The position numbers and the translations under genes were made by a program. The notes below the pieces were generated by a model. It saw nothing but the letters and a program-made list of their open reading frames with translations. It had not been told where the DNA came from and searched no databases. DNA of 64,000 bases, from the NCBI GenBank assembly GCA_964017065.1, contig OZ024784.1, forward strand, positions 367,337 to 431,336, given 5' to 3'. Below, in pieces: positions 1 to 11,217 of the stretch (the stretch's first letter is position 1; each line of letters begins with the position of its first letter). Source of the DNA: Haliclona indistincta. Its lineage: Eukaryota; Porifera; Demospongiae; Haplosclerida; Chalinidae.

Positions 1-48
1 CACGCCTACGTAATTAACCGCCATTTCTCTTTGTGGTCACGTTATTAG

Positions 49-239
49 GTTCTTCATGATGACGTCATGGACCTTGATCTGAGAGAGTGTAACATCAGTA
101 GCCAGTGTCTGCACCAGATGGCTCTACTATGCCGCAAGCTAGTGGTGCTGGATCTTGGAGTACAGCATGGACTCTGCAGGAATAATATCAATTCATCTAG
201 TTAGCCAGTTACATCACTTCTTCATAATTATTCATTTCT

Positions 240-321
<82 letters not shown>

Positions 322-1002
322 CTCCCTCCATCTCTCTCTCTCATGCAGGTTTTCTTCACTTGTTTTCTCACTGTCAGAGACTGCAAGTGGTCAAGCTGGA
401 TGGTTGTACACTGCTAGACAACCCTGCCCTGTTCTCCCTCGCTAGGCACTGCTCCACGATGGTCTCTCTGAGTGTTGGTCGATGTCACTTAGTGTCTGAT
501 AAAGGCGTACAAGCTATAGCTGGCAAGTGCTCACATCTGCAATCTCTTAGTCTCTCAGGAACTAAGGTTAGCCTCAGCAACGTTGGTATGATTGTCATGT
601 ATTCCTCTCACTCTTCTTGCTCTCGTTCTCTCTTCCTCCCTCCCTTCTTTCTCTCACTCTCTCTCTCTCTTCCTCCATCCCTTTCTCTCTTCTTCTATCC
701 CCCTCTCTCTCTCCAGGTATCTGGTGATGGTCTAGTGTCTATTGCTCGCAGCTCATGTTCCACTCATCTGAGGGTAAGTATACCTCAGCTAGCTAGCTAC
801 ATCTCTCTCTCTCTGTCATTAGGAGCTCAAGATCAGTCACTGTATCAACGTCACTGATGATGGAATACAAGCGATTGTTAGCGGGTGCCCTCGACTATCT
901 ATCTTCGTATTTCATGGTTGCCCCCAAATCACTACTCGATCACAAGACAGCACCTTCACTATAAACTCGAGACTAAAACAGCTCACTTGGACTGTCTATT
1001 AA
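49..1002 (+). CDS. AMN1: AMN1 homologue, leucine-rich-repeat protein (5' end outside window)
   Basis: Leucine-rich-repeat protein of the AMN1 family (antagonist of mitotic exit in yeast; the animal role is less defined). Four exons can be joined in phase: 49..199, 349..566, 717..773 and 823..1002, giving 201 residues. The first exon begins after an acceptor, so the N-terminus lies left of the window. LRRs of the CxxL..L.L..C type run through the whole product (DLRECNIS, LKISHCINVTDDG). The C-terminus FHGCPQIT...LKQLTWTVY closely matches the AMN1 C-terminal signature as I remember it. The donors are GT and include a GTTAGC form. Introns 1 and 2 end in very long CT tracts at the acceptor. The next gene is convergent on the other strand, about 150 bp away. 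Identification is strong; the first junction is the least certain. Confidence 0.85.
243..340 (+). repeat. (TC)n microsatellite serving as polypyrimidine tract of AMN1 intron 1
   Basis: An almost pure TC dinucleotide run that ends a few bases before the CAG acceptor of AMN1 exon 2. It fills most of a 149-bp intron. The next AMN1 intron has a similar, less pure CT-rich stretch before its acceptor. Confidence 0.95.
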
Positions 1003-1149
1003 CAGAAACTGCACCAGATCACTCCTATACTATCACCAAATAATACGCTATTAGTAATGCCGTCCATCCGGTGAAACCGTCTATTTTCAGTTTGTCTTAT
1101 AAGAATTTTAACAATTAATTTTATATCAAAATTTGATCCGTCCATTAGC

Positions 1150-2063
1150 TCAATAGATTACAACACTAGTTTGTTGGTCTCTTGAAGTGACCCAGATATC
1201 ACCCGTTGGGTGAATGGCTGCACCAATAGGGGCTCCCTGTGACTCAATGCTGCAAGCTAGCTTACCCTGTGACGGCTCAGTCACTGCTAACTGCCTTCCT
1301 TGTACATACACAGAATGAGGAAGAGACACTTTAGTATTCTTTAGCTGCACACAGCACACAATGACAGGCTGTCCCTCCCCATTGAATATAGCTGGTGACG
1401 TTAAGCTATGGCTAGTCACTACCAGGTGTCCATCAGTACTAGTAGTGATGTTGAGTGACTCATCTTCAGGATCATCATATACTATCATGTGAATCAGCTT
1501 TGGTTCTTGTGGGTTAGTAGTGGAGTATACATCAATACTAGTCCTTGACAGAGCAAATAGTCTTGTAGAGGATGAAGCTAGGTCAGTGTACGCTGTGTGG
1601 ATCAGAGAGGCTCCAATATATCCTCCATTCCTAGTCTCAAACATCAGAACCCCCAGAGAACCCTGTCTTGACGATACGTACACTACTCCATTGCTGACAG
1701 CCACACCCCCAGCCTCAGGGACAGCTCGGACCCATAGCGCACTTCCGTGTTGATCAAGGCAGTGTAGCTGGTCGGGATGACCTGCTGTGAGATAGACATT
1801 GCCTGAGCCCATATCAACATCAATGTGTCTAGCATGAGATATGTTGAGCGCTCTCTTTGGTTCAGTGATATGGCAATATCTAGTCTCCTGCTGGAACTGT
1901 ACTACAGACCCACTCAGTACTGCCTCTATATCTGCTCATGGTATTCTGATTACAAACCAACCTAAAGTATCTACTCACCTTCAGCAGTAATGACTAAAAT
2001 AGCCAACAAGAGTGCAATCGTGACAGAATAAACTGTTTGAACAAACCATAACCACGGACTCAT
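1150..2063 (-). CDS. Membrane-anchored beta-propeller-like protein, unknown role
   Basis: Two exons, complement(1979..2063) and complement(1150..1931), join in phase to give 288 residues. Residues about 5-28 are hydrophobic (VTIALLLAILVITAE), forming a signal anchor or signal peptide. The rest is made of repeated short beta-rich blocks with G-VY/LTA and S-G-LVVT patterns (GNVYLTAG, NGVVYVSS, TRLFALS, DGHLVVTS), as in NHL or PQQ-type propellers. I cannot assign a named family. The donor is GTGAGT and the acceptor GCAG. The start codon chosen is the first ATG before the hydrophobic stretch. It is convergent with AMN1 and lies just downstream of TAF1A on the same strand. The product is probably extracellular or luminal (inference). 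Confidence 0.6.
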
Positions 2064-2328
2064 GATACAATACTAAGACCGTTGCTGGACTCACAGCACA
2101 TGCTTCATGTAGCTATCAGGAAGCTATACTTTACTGCTGCCTACCTACCAGGTGTGTGTGTGGAACAGTACGGTGCTTATAAACAAGCAGGTTTGAATTT
2201 GCAGGAAGCTAGCCGTGCTCAATAATACAGTGATAGATCATGATTGATCAATGTTAACATGGTTACAATAGAGTTTTCTCCACCATGACAAGCGACAGGT
2301 CCATTGGGAACTGGTCTTGTATGCAGGC

Positions 2329-3152
2329 CTAGAGGAGTGAAGGTACTAGGCAGTGCTTGTGTGGTATAATGGCTAACCATTGCTCCTGTACTGTGGATAG
2401 CAGCTCCCATGCAGCACTACCAGAGAGACCATTGTGAGGATAATCAAGATAGCGAAGTAACTTATGAAACACATCTGGATAGTCAGGGTTACCTGTACAG
2501 CAACATGAGAGGAAGAGAGAGAGTGTGTGTGTGAGAGAGAGTGTGTGTGAGAGAGTGAGTGAGAGAGTGAGAGTGAGTGAGAGTGAGTGAGAGTGAGTGA
2601 GTGAGAGTGAGTGAGTGAGAGTGAGAGTGAGTGAGAGTGAGTGAGTGAGTGAGAGTGAGTGAGAGTGAGTGAGAGTGAGTGAGAGAGAGTGAGTGAGAGT
2701 GAGTGAGTGAGAGTGAGTGAGAGTGAGTGAGAGTGAGTGAGTGAGAGTGAGTGAGTGAGAGTGAGTGAGAGTGAGTGAGAGTGAGTGAGTGAGAGTGAGT
2801 GAGTGAGAGTGAGTGAGAGTGAGTGAGAGTGAGTGAGTGAGTGAGAGTGAGCGAGAGTGAGTGAGTGAGAGTGAGTGAGAGTGAGTGAGTGAGAGTGAGA
2901 GTGAGTGAGTGAGAGTGAGTGAGAGTGAGTGAGTGAGAGTGAGAGTGAGTGAGAGTGAGAGTGAGTGAGAGTGAGTGAGAGTGAGTGAGAGTGAGTGAGA
3001 GTGAGAGTGAGTGAGTGAGAGTGAGTGAGAGTGAGTGAGAGAGAGTGAGAGAGAGTGAGAGTGAGTGTGAGTGAGTGTGAGTGAGTGTGAGTGAGTGTGA
3101 GTGAGTGTGAGTGAGTGTGAGTGAGTGAGTGAGTGAGAGAGTGAGAGAGTGA

Positions 3153-3190
<38 letters not shown>

Positions 3191-6100
3191 AGCAGCTGCA
3201 AACTGAGGGCCCTAGTGGCCTCTCTGGCAATCTTTACATCTTTGTTGTGAGCTAAAAGTTTCTATTTTACAACCCTCTACCCTTATAGTCAACTAGTGAA
3301 ACATATCACCAACATGGAACGCCCTTGCCCTTTTTGTGGTCTACTATTCAAGCATCTGGGAAACCACCTCCAGTATTGTAAACAACGAGAAGGGCGGGAC
3401 TACACTCATCTACTGTCAACAAAGACAATGTCTAAGTACAACAAGGCTAGTAAACCACAATGCCTCAAATGCCACAAGTTCTTTAAAAGACTAGACACCC
3501 ATCTCCAAAAAAGCGCCAAATGTAAACACCTTGGACCTTAGTGGTAGTTGATAATTCGACTCAACCATCACTTCCCCAGCTTACTAACCAGCACAGTGGG
3601 AGAGTTGAGCCTGCAAAGCACCCCATGACACCACAACCTGACCCCTCTCTCACTATAACCTCCTCATCAACCCCAACATCTTCAAACACAACCAATCATC
3701 TACAACAATCAAGATCTGCTATAATAAACCATCAACTACCACTACATCTACAAATCAGCTGCTACCAGTAAACCTGCCACAATCACCACATGAGTGGTCT
3801 GAGCTTGATTCTTTCTGTCATGTCTACATTGTACCTCAAGTACTACAATCATCTGACGTTAACGCCACTAATGACATGATTTGTCACGATCTATATCAAT
3901 ATCTAGCTTCTAAGCATGGAACTAGGTCAAATACATCAAACAAACAACACAAACGTCACGACAGACAAATGAAAAGACTAAGATCTCTTAAAAACGATGT
4001 GAGGAAACAATTCAGGTATGCTAAGTCACACAACTTTCCACCTGAACAAATTCTGAGTCTATCTAAGCAATACCATCAGCTAGTTAGACAACACAGCAAA
4101 GTCCGTCATCAATCTCTCTCAAACGCTAAGTCATCTAATGCTAATAGGCAACAGCGTGCCTGCAATTTTTGGAGTTTCTCAAAAGACCTTCTCGATGACA
4201 ATACCTTTGCTACTATCTCCCCAGCTTTCTCTGAGCAGTCAGCAACATCTTACTTCACATCAACCTACTCTGGTACAGACCATGAGTACACCACCCCTGC
4301 CTGGCTACCACAACCAGCCCCTCCTTCCTACCCTTTTGATGACTGTCCAATATCAACAGAAGAAATCTTTTTTAACATCCACAAATCCAGATCCTCTTCC
4401 TCCCCATCACCTCTTGACCAATTACCATATGCTATATTCAAAAGGTGCCCATCACTAACACCTGCCCTACACTACCTTTTTAACCAATGCTGGACAACGA
4501 GATCAGTCCCTGCAGCATGGAATGTCGGGGTCGTCCGTCTCATAGGCAAAAAATCTGCTTCAGAAGATGCCAAAAACCCAGCTAACTTCCGCCCTATCGC
4601 TCTAACCCCCTGCCTAAGCAAGCTATACACTAATATCATCAAACACCGCTGGCACGACTTCATGGTTACTAACAACTATCTGAACCTCGATGTCCAAAAG
4701 GCCTTCGCTAATAATGTACCAGGGTGCATTGAACACCAACAAAAGCTGCTGTCTGTAATGGCAGACGCCAAGGCCAGTCACAGATCTCTATCTCTATGCT
4801 GGCTAGATCTAGCAAATGCCTATGGTAGTGTCCCTCACAATCTCATCCATTTCTCTCTTAGACACTACCATGCTCCACCTCACCTATCTTCAATTATCAC
4901 CAATCTATACTCCAATCTATCTGCCATGATATCATCCAAACATTGGAACACTTCTTTCATCCCTTTCAAGGTGGGTGTGTTTCAAGGTGATCCGTTATCA
5001 GTCTCAATCTTTAACACTGTCATAAACACTTTAATCGATGTCATCACCAACCAGCCCCAGCTTGGCTACAATTTCTCTAGTATCAATCATTCTCTCTCTC
5101 TCTTCTCCAATATGCTGATGACAGCTGTTTGGTTGCTAATGGTCCAGCAAACAGCCAACAACAGCTTAACCTGGTTGACCGCTGGCTACACTGGTCTGGT
5201 CTTAAACCCAAAGTGTCTAAATGCTGTTCATTGGCTATAAGATCCTCTTCCAGCAAACCCTTTAACCCCAGTCTATCTCTCAACCAGCAGCCGATCCCAT
5301 ATTTAAATCAAGGATCCATAAAGTTCCTTGGACTCAGTGTTACCATCTCACCCGACCATCAACACTGCAAATCAGAGCTTCTAAATAAAATTACAACTTT
5401 AATGTCAAAAGTCGACAGATCACTCGTATCACGGTCACAAAAGGTCATGCTCTACAGTCGTGCTGTCTGCCCTAGATTATCTTGGTTGCTGCTAATCCAT
5501 CCTTTCTCCCGTACATGGCTGACCACACAGGCTGATCCATTAGCAACCAGGTTTCTCAAAAAATGGTGTGGTCTCTGTAGGTCTGCAGACCCTAACCGTA
5601 TGTACCTTCCGCGTCAATTCGGTGGTCTGGGTTTACCAGCTATCTCTACCTCCTACAAAGCCTCACAAGTTTCTAAAGCCAGCCAGCTACTTTCCTCCTC
5701 TGATAGATGTGTACAAGACCTGGCATACAAAAAAGCAGAAAGAGAGTCCAAGCTGGTGAGAAGCACTTTCAAGCCTTTCTCCCTGGCAAGATCTATCTTA
5801 GCACAACAGCCCCAACTAAACAAGCAACAGCTAATAAAAACGGCGAAGATCACAGTGACAAAAGGAGATCACCAGCAAAGGCTAGACCATTCAAAGGGCC
5901 TCCTTAAACAAGGTCAAACCTTTAACGATGATCTAGAGGCAGCCCTGTGGGCCGATGTAGTATCAAAACTACCAGACTCCACTATGAAATTTGCCCTCAA
6001 TGCTGCTCAAGACTGTCTTCCACATAACCAAAATCTGTTTTTGTAGAAGAAAAAGCCATCCGATTCCTGCCCACTTTGCAGCCACACCCAGTCCCTGGTC

Positions 6101-6779
6101 CATGTCCCAAACAACTGCAGTGTTGCTCTTTAGCTACGGCGCTATAACAAAAGACACGATGCTGTCCTAAAGTCCCTTTCAGACTTTATCTGCTCCAACC
6201 TACCACCTGACTTTCAGCTAACCGCTGACCTACCAAAGTCCAAATACAATCCTCCACCCTGTATCAAGCTTGGCGACTTACGATCTGACATTATCTACTG
6301 GTCTGAGTCGCAAAAGGCCGTCGTGATCGTAGAACTGACCATCTGCTATGACACGCTATGCTCCTCAGCGCACAAGCGGAAAAAAGTCAAATACAAAGAA
6401 CTCCTACACTATCCCCAAACGCTTGGCTACAAAGCAAATCTCGTCACCATCGAAATAGGATCAAGAGGATTCATATCTACAAACACGATAAAATCTTTAA
6501 TCTCTCTGACACCGGGACAAAAACAACAAACAAAAGGCCTCCTCAAGGTACTTATAAAAACAGTCATCACCAAATCCTTTGACATTTACAAGTCTAGGAA
6601 CATCACAAGCTTGCCTCTATCCCCTTCATAATAATATAGTTCTGTATTATATCACATCACACACGTGTTAGACCCATGAATTTATGCGCTATGTTTTTGT
6701 AGAACATATAGGCACTTTCAGGACTAAGTCTAACCCTCCACCTTTGTATATTATAACCCTCATTAAAAGTTGGAGATCC

Positions 6780-6848
<69 letters not shown>

Positions 6849-8126
6849 CAAACACACCTTGCAGCTTGTGTCTGACTAGATGTAGCACTTCACCACACGA
6901 GGGATCTAGCTCTGCTAAACTAGTCCAGCACTCAACTCTCAGGTCTCCCGAGCTTTCTCCCTTAACATACAAGTCAGTGTTGATATGAGAGAGAAGATAA
7001 CTGAAACACACATTACACAGGTCTTAGAGCAGTAATGGTGTCTCACCGATGAGCATTGATGTGATGTGGATATAGGTCTCTATAGAATCTAAGCAGGTCC
7101 AATGACTCCTCCTCTCTGCCTAGCTGCACGAGCAGCTGCCAGTACTTGTGAATGAATGAGTCCATCACTCCCACTGTTCCAGGGAGCAGCTGAACCATCT
7201 CCCTCCAATGCTGGTCCGCTTGCTTAGCGAATTGGTTCTCTTGTGTCTGGCTAGCAACTAGCTACACCAAGATCAAAGAGCTGGTAGTACGTCACTCAGT
7301 CCAACTAACCATGGATGAGTCTTGAGTGAAGTCGAATAGCTTCTCATCATCTTCCAGCAGCTGTTGCTGATCTCTCTTTTGTCTCCACAGCATATACACT
7401 AGCAGACCACAGTAACCACGACATAGTGGGTTTGACCTAAAAGGATCTTGATTAATAACCCTAGAAATTAGACAAATAAAAATCAAGTGAATTAATGATT
7501 TGTCTCACCCTTGAAACATGTCAAAAGCTTCCTTGATGTTGCCGTGAGAGACTAGAAACAACATCATCTCCAGAAAAAACTCCTCTCTCTGTATATAGGC
7601 ACAATACAGCATGAAGGAGGTACAATAGAGCGGGCAGACCAGCTTGTGAGTGTGTAGGAATAGCTGCTTGTACAGCTGAAGAGTCTCCGAGTATCCCGCC
7701 TTGTCACGAAGTAACACCTCGATACCACACTACAAGAATAGTGCATTGGTTAAAATCTTCTGTTTTCTCCAGTTTAACCTTTCCAACTATTTCTGGTGTC
7801 CAGTAGTAGCAAGTGGACACTGCAGGCATCAGTTCAGCGGCTGCTGTGAACCGGTGATGAAGAAGGTGCTTGAACAGGAGGAATATTAGATGATGGGCAT
7901 GACGGAGCCTTAGAGTCACTAGAGAGGGAGAGAGGGAGGGATCGAGCGAGGGATCATGGGAGGGAGGGAGGGAGGGAGGGAGGGAGGGAGGGAGGGAGGG
8001 AGGGAGGGAGGGAGGGAGGGAGTACATGATCCTATGACCTTCAACAACTGTCTGCTAACCCTTCCATCCCTTGTTGCTGTCCTCTTTGAAGGAAGTGACT
8101 CGCACGTTCAGAAATGTCCTCAACAT
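2329..8126 (-). CDS. TAF1A: TAF1A homologue (RNA polymerase I SL1/TIF-IB subunit)
   Basis: Seven exons join in phase: complement(8060..8126, 7779..7918, 7509..7729, 7310..7460, 7047..7246, 6858..7000, 2329..2492), giving 361 residues. TAF1A is a subunit of the selectivity factor that recruits Pol I to rDNA promoters. Family landmarks appear in order: the LLHHRFTAAAEL...PEIVGK segment, HGNIKEAFDMF, GLLVYMLWRQK and the helical CGEVLHLVRHKLQ stretch. Together they follow vertebrate TAF1A in sequence and order. The product is shorter than the roughly 450-residue human protein: the last exon reaches a stop after LVPSLL, so the usual C-terminus is missing or spliced differently. Intron 6 is about 4.4 kb and holds a retrotransposon and two satellites; all other introns are under 160 bp. 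The start exon (22 codons) is the least certain part. Confidence 0.75.
2513..3190. repeat. GAGT/GAGA satellite tract (CTCA/CT on the TAF1A sense strand)
   Basis: About 680 bp of irregular GAGTGA, GAGA and GTGT units. On the TAF1A coding strand it is a pure pyrimidine-rich tract lying directly before the acceptor of the last TAF1A exon. Long open frames here (about 290 codons of Ser, Leu, His and Thr) come from repeat periodicity and are not genes. Confidence 0.95.
3314..3541 (+). pseudogene. Retroelement N-terminal zinc-finger ORF segment
   Basis: Short frame with two C-x2-C...H-x3-4-H/C fingers (CPFCGLLFKHLGNH and CLKCHKFFKRLDTH). In RLE-type elements such fingers bind target DNA or RNA. 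It stops 335 bp before the RT frame resumes with a methionine, and the linker between them is open only in pieces, consistent with decay of one original ORF. Confidence 0.7.
3876..6046 (+). pseudogene. Retroelement reverse transcriptase, frameshifted
   Basis: Two overlapping frames (3876..5240, then 5129..6046) together carry a LINE-type RT. Recognisable parts are NFRPIALTPCLSKLY, DLANAYGSVPH (with an N where an aspartate-led D-x-x-x-A-F/Y box is usual), VFQGDPLS and a YADDS box that lies in the second frame. A frameshift between about 5095 and 5130 separates the palm motifs. The second frame ends at TAG (6044-6046) in a context where related elements have tryptophan. Decayed, not functional. 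Confidence 0.8.
6047..6631 (+). pseudogene. Retroelement CCHC motif and restriction-like endonuclease remnant
   Basis: After the stop the same element continues with CPLC...H....C, then an in-frame stop (TAG near 6131), then LRRYNKRHD and an endonuclease-like domain: LGDLRSDII, VIVELTICYD, KYKELL and EIGSRGF. These match the PD-(D/E)xK layout except that the usual PD reads SD. It ends at a natural-looking stop at 6629-6631. Confidence 0.7.
6784..6847. repeat. (GA)n microsatellite
   Basis: A pure GA run, CT on the TAF1A sense strand. It begins just downstream of the TAF1A exon 6 donor site. Together with the satellite at 2.5-3.2 kb it brackets the retroelement inside the same intron. Confidence 0.95.
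7921..8022. repeat. (GGGA)n microsatellite in TAF1A intron 1
   Basis: Tandem GGGA/GGAG units, nearly pure from about 7958. On the TAF1A sense strand this is CCCT and forms the whole pyrimidine tract before the exon 2 acceptor. Confidence 0.9.
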
Positions 8127-8301
8127 GACAACACGTGTCGAGACGTGTGCAGAACTGCTGTTTGGCTAAAAATTGCAGACCCTCAATCCGCTAAATTAAC
8201 CCGTGTATGGCAAAGGGCGTTGACTTAGTGTGATTCTCGGTGTGATTATTGTCTCTCACGCTTTGTTTACCTTCTCTGCCGTTTTCTGCCCTTCTACCGA
8301 C
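8127..8301. promoter_or_regulatory. Short divergent promoter region, TAF1A / CRIP1
   Basis: Only 175 bp separate the proposed TAF1A start from the CRIP1 start on the opposite strand. Both promoters must lie here or overlap the genes. No TATA box was recognised. Confidence 0.5.
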
Positions 8302-8785
8302 ATGCCGAAGTGCCCGTCGTGCGGAAAAGAGGTTTATTTTGGTGAGTGTGTTATCGTGTCGGGTTACCATAACGGTTAGACCTACAACCCGTGCAACCTG
8401 AAACACCACTGAGTTTGTTTGTCAACTCATCATCTTTGTGATAAATATACCGGCCTATTCTGTCGTGTAGCTGAGCGCAAGACTAGCCTAGGAAAGGACT
8501 GGCATGCCGCTTGCCTCAAGTGTGCTCGCTGCAAGAAGACGCTGTCTCCAGGAAGCCATGCTGAGGTAAGCACACTGTTTCCATTATCACAAGCAGCCCA
8601 CAAGCACATCTGTGTGTGTATTTATCATTAGTAACAATGTGTACACTGTGTGTTGTGCCATCATCCCTACACTGTGTCTCTTTCAGCATGGCGGCAAGCC
8701 ATACTGCCACGTGCCCTGTTACAGTGCTGAGTTTGGGCCCAAGGGATTTGGCAGAGGAGGAACGGAATCACACGACTACAAGTAA
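8302..8785 (+). CDS. CRIP1: Cysteine-rich intestinal protein (single LIM domain)
   Basis: Three exons, 8302..8341, 8471..8565 and 8687..8785, give 77 residues, the same length as human CRIP1. One LIM domain with zinc ligands C4, C7, H25, C28, C31, C34, C52 and C56 fills most of the protein. The glycine-rich tail [17 protein letters not shown] is the CRIP/CSRP hallmark. LIM domains of this type mediate protein contacts in cytoplasm and nucleus; a precise role for CRIP1 is not established. All introns have canonical GTGAGT/GTAAGC donors. Very high identity to the family leaves little doubt. Confidence 0.95.
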
Positions 8786-9138
8786 CAGTGAGCCATATCA
8801 CACTCTACTAGTTAGATGCACTGGCTAGCTAGCTTAGCCAGCATGTACTGGAGCGATGGTAACACTCTCTTGTTACACTGTTGCTACTATCTGGTCCATT
8901 ATTCTTCTCTTCTCTCTCTCAGGAGGACCCATCCATTGCTGTGCTGACAACAATAGTGATTATTATAGCTATAATGAATAATGTTATCTCATAAACATAA
9001 TATTAACCACAAACTCGAGGCGAGGCCAGTGAAGAAGGTGTGGCTGGATGCTGTCAGCGCCATAACGTGGATCTGTGCTAGCAGTAGCATCATGAGCTGT
9101 TTGCGTAGCCGGTAAGACCACAGCTACATGTAGGTCAG
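8786..9138. other. Intergenic, no gene seen
   Basis: Space between CRIP1 and the first sulfotransferase. It contains AT-rich stretches and no convincing exon, repeat or RNA gene. Confidence 0.6.
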
Positions 9139-10465
9139 ATGAAGATTTCAATGTTAAATCTCGTTAAAAGGACGATAGGTATACTCGCCATGATCCCTGC
9201 GGTGATGCTGTTAGCTACCTTCACAAGTATCGCTAGAATAGACTACAAACGACAAATAGGTATGACTCATTTAGCTAACTGCTTGACTATTGTAAGATAG
9301 TGCTAGTGTAGCGTCGCTATAATTGTGGCGTGTGTTGACATTGTCGTGGCATCCATTCCTTACCTCGTACACATCAACACTGACGATTTATTGTCAAAAC
9401 TTCCTTTGGCAGTGCCAAGAGTTGACGTGTTGCAGGCTAGTCAGAAGGACAGTGATAACAACAACGAGCCATTGTCTGAATTGCAAACAACAGTAGAGGT
9501 AATAACAATTATTAATAATTATGTTTCATTGTCACTATGATCTCTGTGTGCAGTCCCAGAGAACAAGGGTAGCTCACTACTGTGCTAGTAGGAACATCAC
9601 TGGCTTCTCATTACCAACTGACAGACATGAGAGATATCTACTGAATCGCCACTTACTGTTTGATGACGACTCACAGGCAATGTTCTGCTGGGTGGAGAAG
9701 ATAGCATGCACTGAAATGAAGCGAACCTTTGCAATCCACAAGAAGATAATGCCAGTCAAGAGTATTGGATGGACTTGGAAAAACTCAGTGATGGCTAGAA
9801 AATACTTCTACCCACTGTACGCAAAGCACACTCTTGCTAACAATACCTTGACGATGACATCTCGACTGCATCGCATTGGTAACTACTACAAGATGATGAT
9901 AGTCAGGCATCCACTAGATAGACTGCTGTCCGGGTATCTCAGCAAGATGGTGCCTCTCTATAAGCCCAGGAGAGGTGAATTCCCTTTCCCACTAGACGTA
10001 CAGCGAGAGATCATTACACGCTACCATCGACAGCATTATGAAGCATGGATAACCTTTCAACTCACTGAATCACTCATCACTTTTCCAGAGTTCATACAGT
10101 ATATATTGGATACAGATGTCCTGCAGCTCAACCCCCACTTTAGACCAATGATCCATGTCTGTCATCCTTGCAGGGTACACTATGACTACTATGGAAATTT
10201 CAAGACTATTCACAATGATGGATTTGTAGTTGCAGAACGTTTAGGTGCAAAAAGACACTATTTTCGCAACAAATCTGAACACACTGACAGAACTAGATCT
10301 AAACTGAAACATTACTATTCTCAGCTGCATCATGATGCTAAGATGGAGTTGCTCCACAGATGGTGGGCAGAATTAGACTTTTATTATCACTTATATCCCG
10401 AGGAGAGACACAGTCACAAGGACATACTGGGCATCAATGTAGAAATTTATAAGGAAAATCAATAA
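9139..10465 (+). CDS. Carbohydrate sulfotransferase 1 (Golgi, HNK-1/CHST family)
   Basis: Type II Golgi sulfotransferase (Sulfotransfer_2 family), which transfers sulfate from PAPS to a glycan. Exon 3 (9554..10465) holds both cofactor motifs: a 5'-phosphosulfate loop in FCWVEKIACTEMKR and the 3'-phosphate motif MIVRHPLDRLLSGY. It ends with WWAELDFYYHLYP, typical of the family. The likely start ATG at 9139 begins a hydrophobic membrane anchor. A phase-consistent model is 9139..9209, 9312..9498 and 9554..10465 (389 residues), but the first junction is tentative because another donor at 9260 breaks the phase. FUOM follows in the same direction only 51 bp after the stop. The acceptor sugar cannot be told from sequence. 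Confidence 0.8.
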
Positions 10466-10516
10466 TTTTGTTCCCTTCATGCAAATTTATTTATTTTTGC
10501 TGAGCTAAGAACAAAG

Positions 10517-11100
10517 ATGGTGATTTTGCGTGGCATACCGCGGATACTGTCGCCGCAGCTGCTGAACACATTGGCGCGCATGGGTCATGGAGACGAGATT
10601 GTTCTGGCTGACGCTAATTTCCCCTCAGAGGCAATCAGCAGGTTAAGTTGCAGCTCGTTCAAAACCAGCATTTGGGGTGTGGTCAGCTTGTTTACCATCA
10701 GATATTTCTACTGCTACAGGCATGGTCCTGAGCTGGTCAGAGCAGACGGTCATAATATACCGCCATTACTCAAAGCTGTCACTAAGCTGCTTCCATTGGA
10801 TGCTTACGTCAAGTGTCCAGTGATGCTGATGGATCTGGTACCAGAGGACAAGGCGAAAGGCCTAAAAACTCCAGTTTGGGACCAATACAAGCAGATTGTT
10901 AATGAGGTAGTCTGCACACACCATCATGGCTGCTCATCCACTGCTTGCTGCAGGCTGAGGGAGCTGAGGTTGGTGTGGAAATGATTGAGAGGTTTGCTTT
11001 CTATGACAGAGCTAAGACTGCATTTGCTGTTGTTGCTACCGGAGAGAGTGCCTTATACGGAAATATCATACTCAAGAAAGGCGTGCTACCACCAGAATAG
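10517..11100 (+). CDS. FUOM: Fucose mutarotase
   Basis: Interconverts alpha- and beta-L-fucose, feeding the fucose salvage route to GDP-fucose. Exons 10517..10641, 10720..10906 and 10954..11100 give 152 residues, close to the roughly 154 of the human enzyme. Diagnostic stretches are [18 protein letters not shown], with the catalytic His/Asp region of the RbsD/FucU fold, then [13 protein letters not shown] and the C-terminal [16 protein letters not shown] followed by ALYGN. All family landmarks are intact. It sits between a sulfotransferase and a chondroitin-synthase-like gene, so it may serve glycan fucosylation in the same cells (inference). An AATAAA follows 92 bp after the stop. Confidence 0.93.
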
Positions 11101-11191
11101 ACCAGACCAGGTGTATCTAGCTATGCTCTTCTGTCCTCCATCTTGTTGGAACAGTACTATATGTATCTACTATCTTGTCAGCTGTTTTCAC

Positions 11192-11197
11192 AATAAA
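11192..11197 (+). terminator. Polyadenylation signal for FUOM
   Basis: AATAAA 92 bp after the FUOM stop, just before the 3' end of the convergent chondroitin-synthase-like gene. Confidence 0.6.
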
Positions 11198-11217
11198 AAA
11201 ATTTTTATGCATAAAAA

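Larger units (their letters stand above)
3230..6650 (+). mobile_element. Degenerate RLE-type non-LTR retrotransposon
   Basis: A LINE-like element lies antisense within the last TAF1A intron. Order on + strand: two N-terminal CCHH-type zinc fingers, reverse transcriptase with a YADD box, a CCHC motif, then a restriction-like endonuclease (RSD..VELT..EIGSRGF pattern). This order is that of the R2/NeSL/HERO-type elements. The reading frame is broken by at least one frameshift near the YADD box and by stops near 6044 and 6131, so it is inactive. No LTRs or clear poly(A) tail are seen. Both ends are approximate; the flanks are the GAGT satellite on the left and a GA microsatellite on the right. 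Confidence 0.8.

Noticed and set aside
2329..3230. Long Ser/His/Leu/Thr-rich open frames of about 285-290 codons
   Set aside because: They follow the period of the GAGT/GAGA satellite; only the non-repeat end belongs to a real exon (TAF1A).
9139..9259. Sulfotransferase 1 first exon ending at the GTATGA donor (9260)
   Set aside because: It leaves phase 1, which no acceptor before exon 2 can satisfy without a stop; the GTTAGC donor at 9210 keeps the frame, though it is only tentative.
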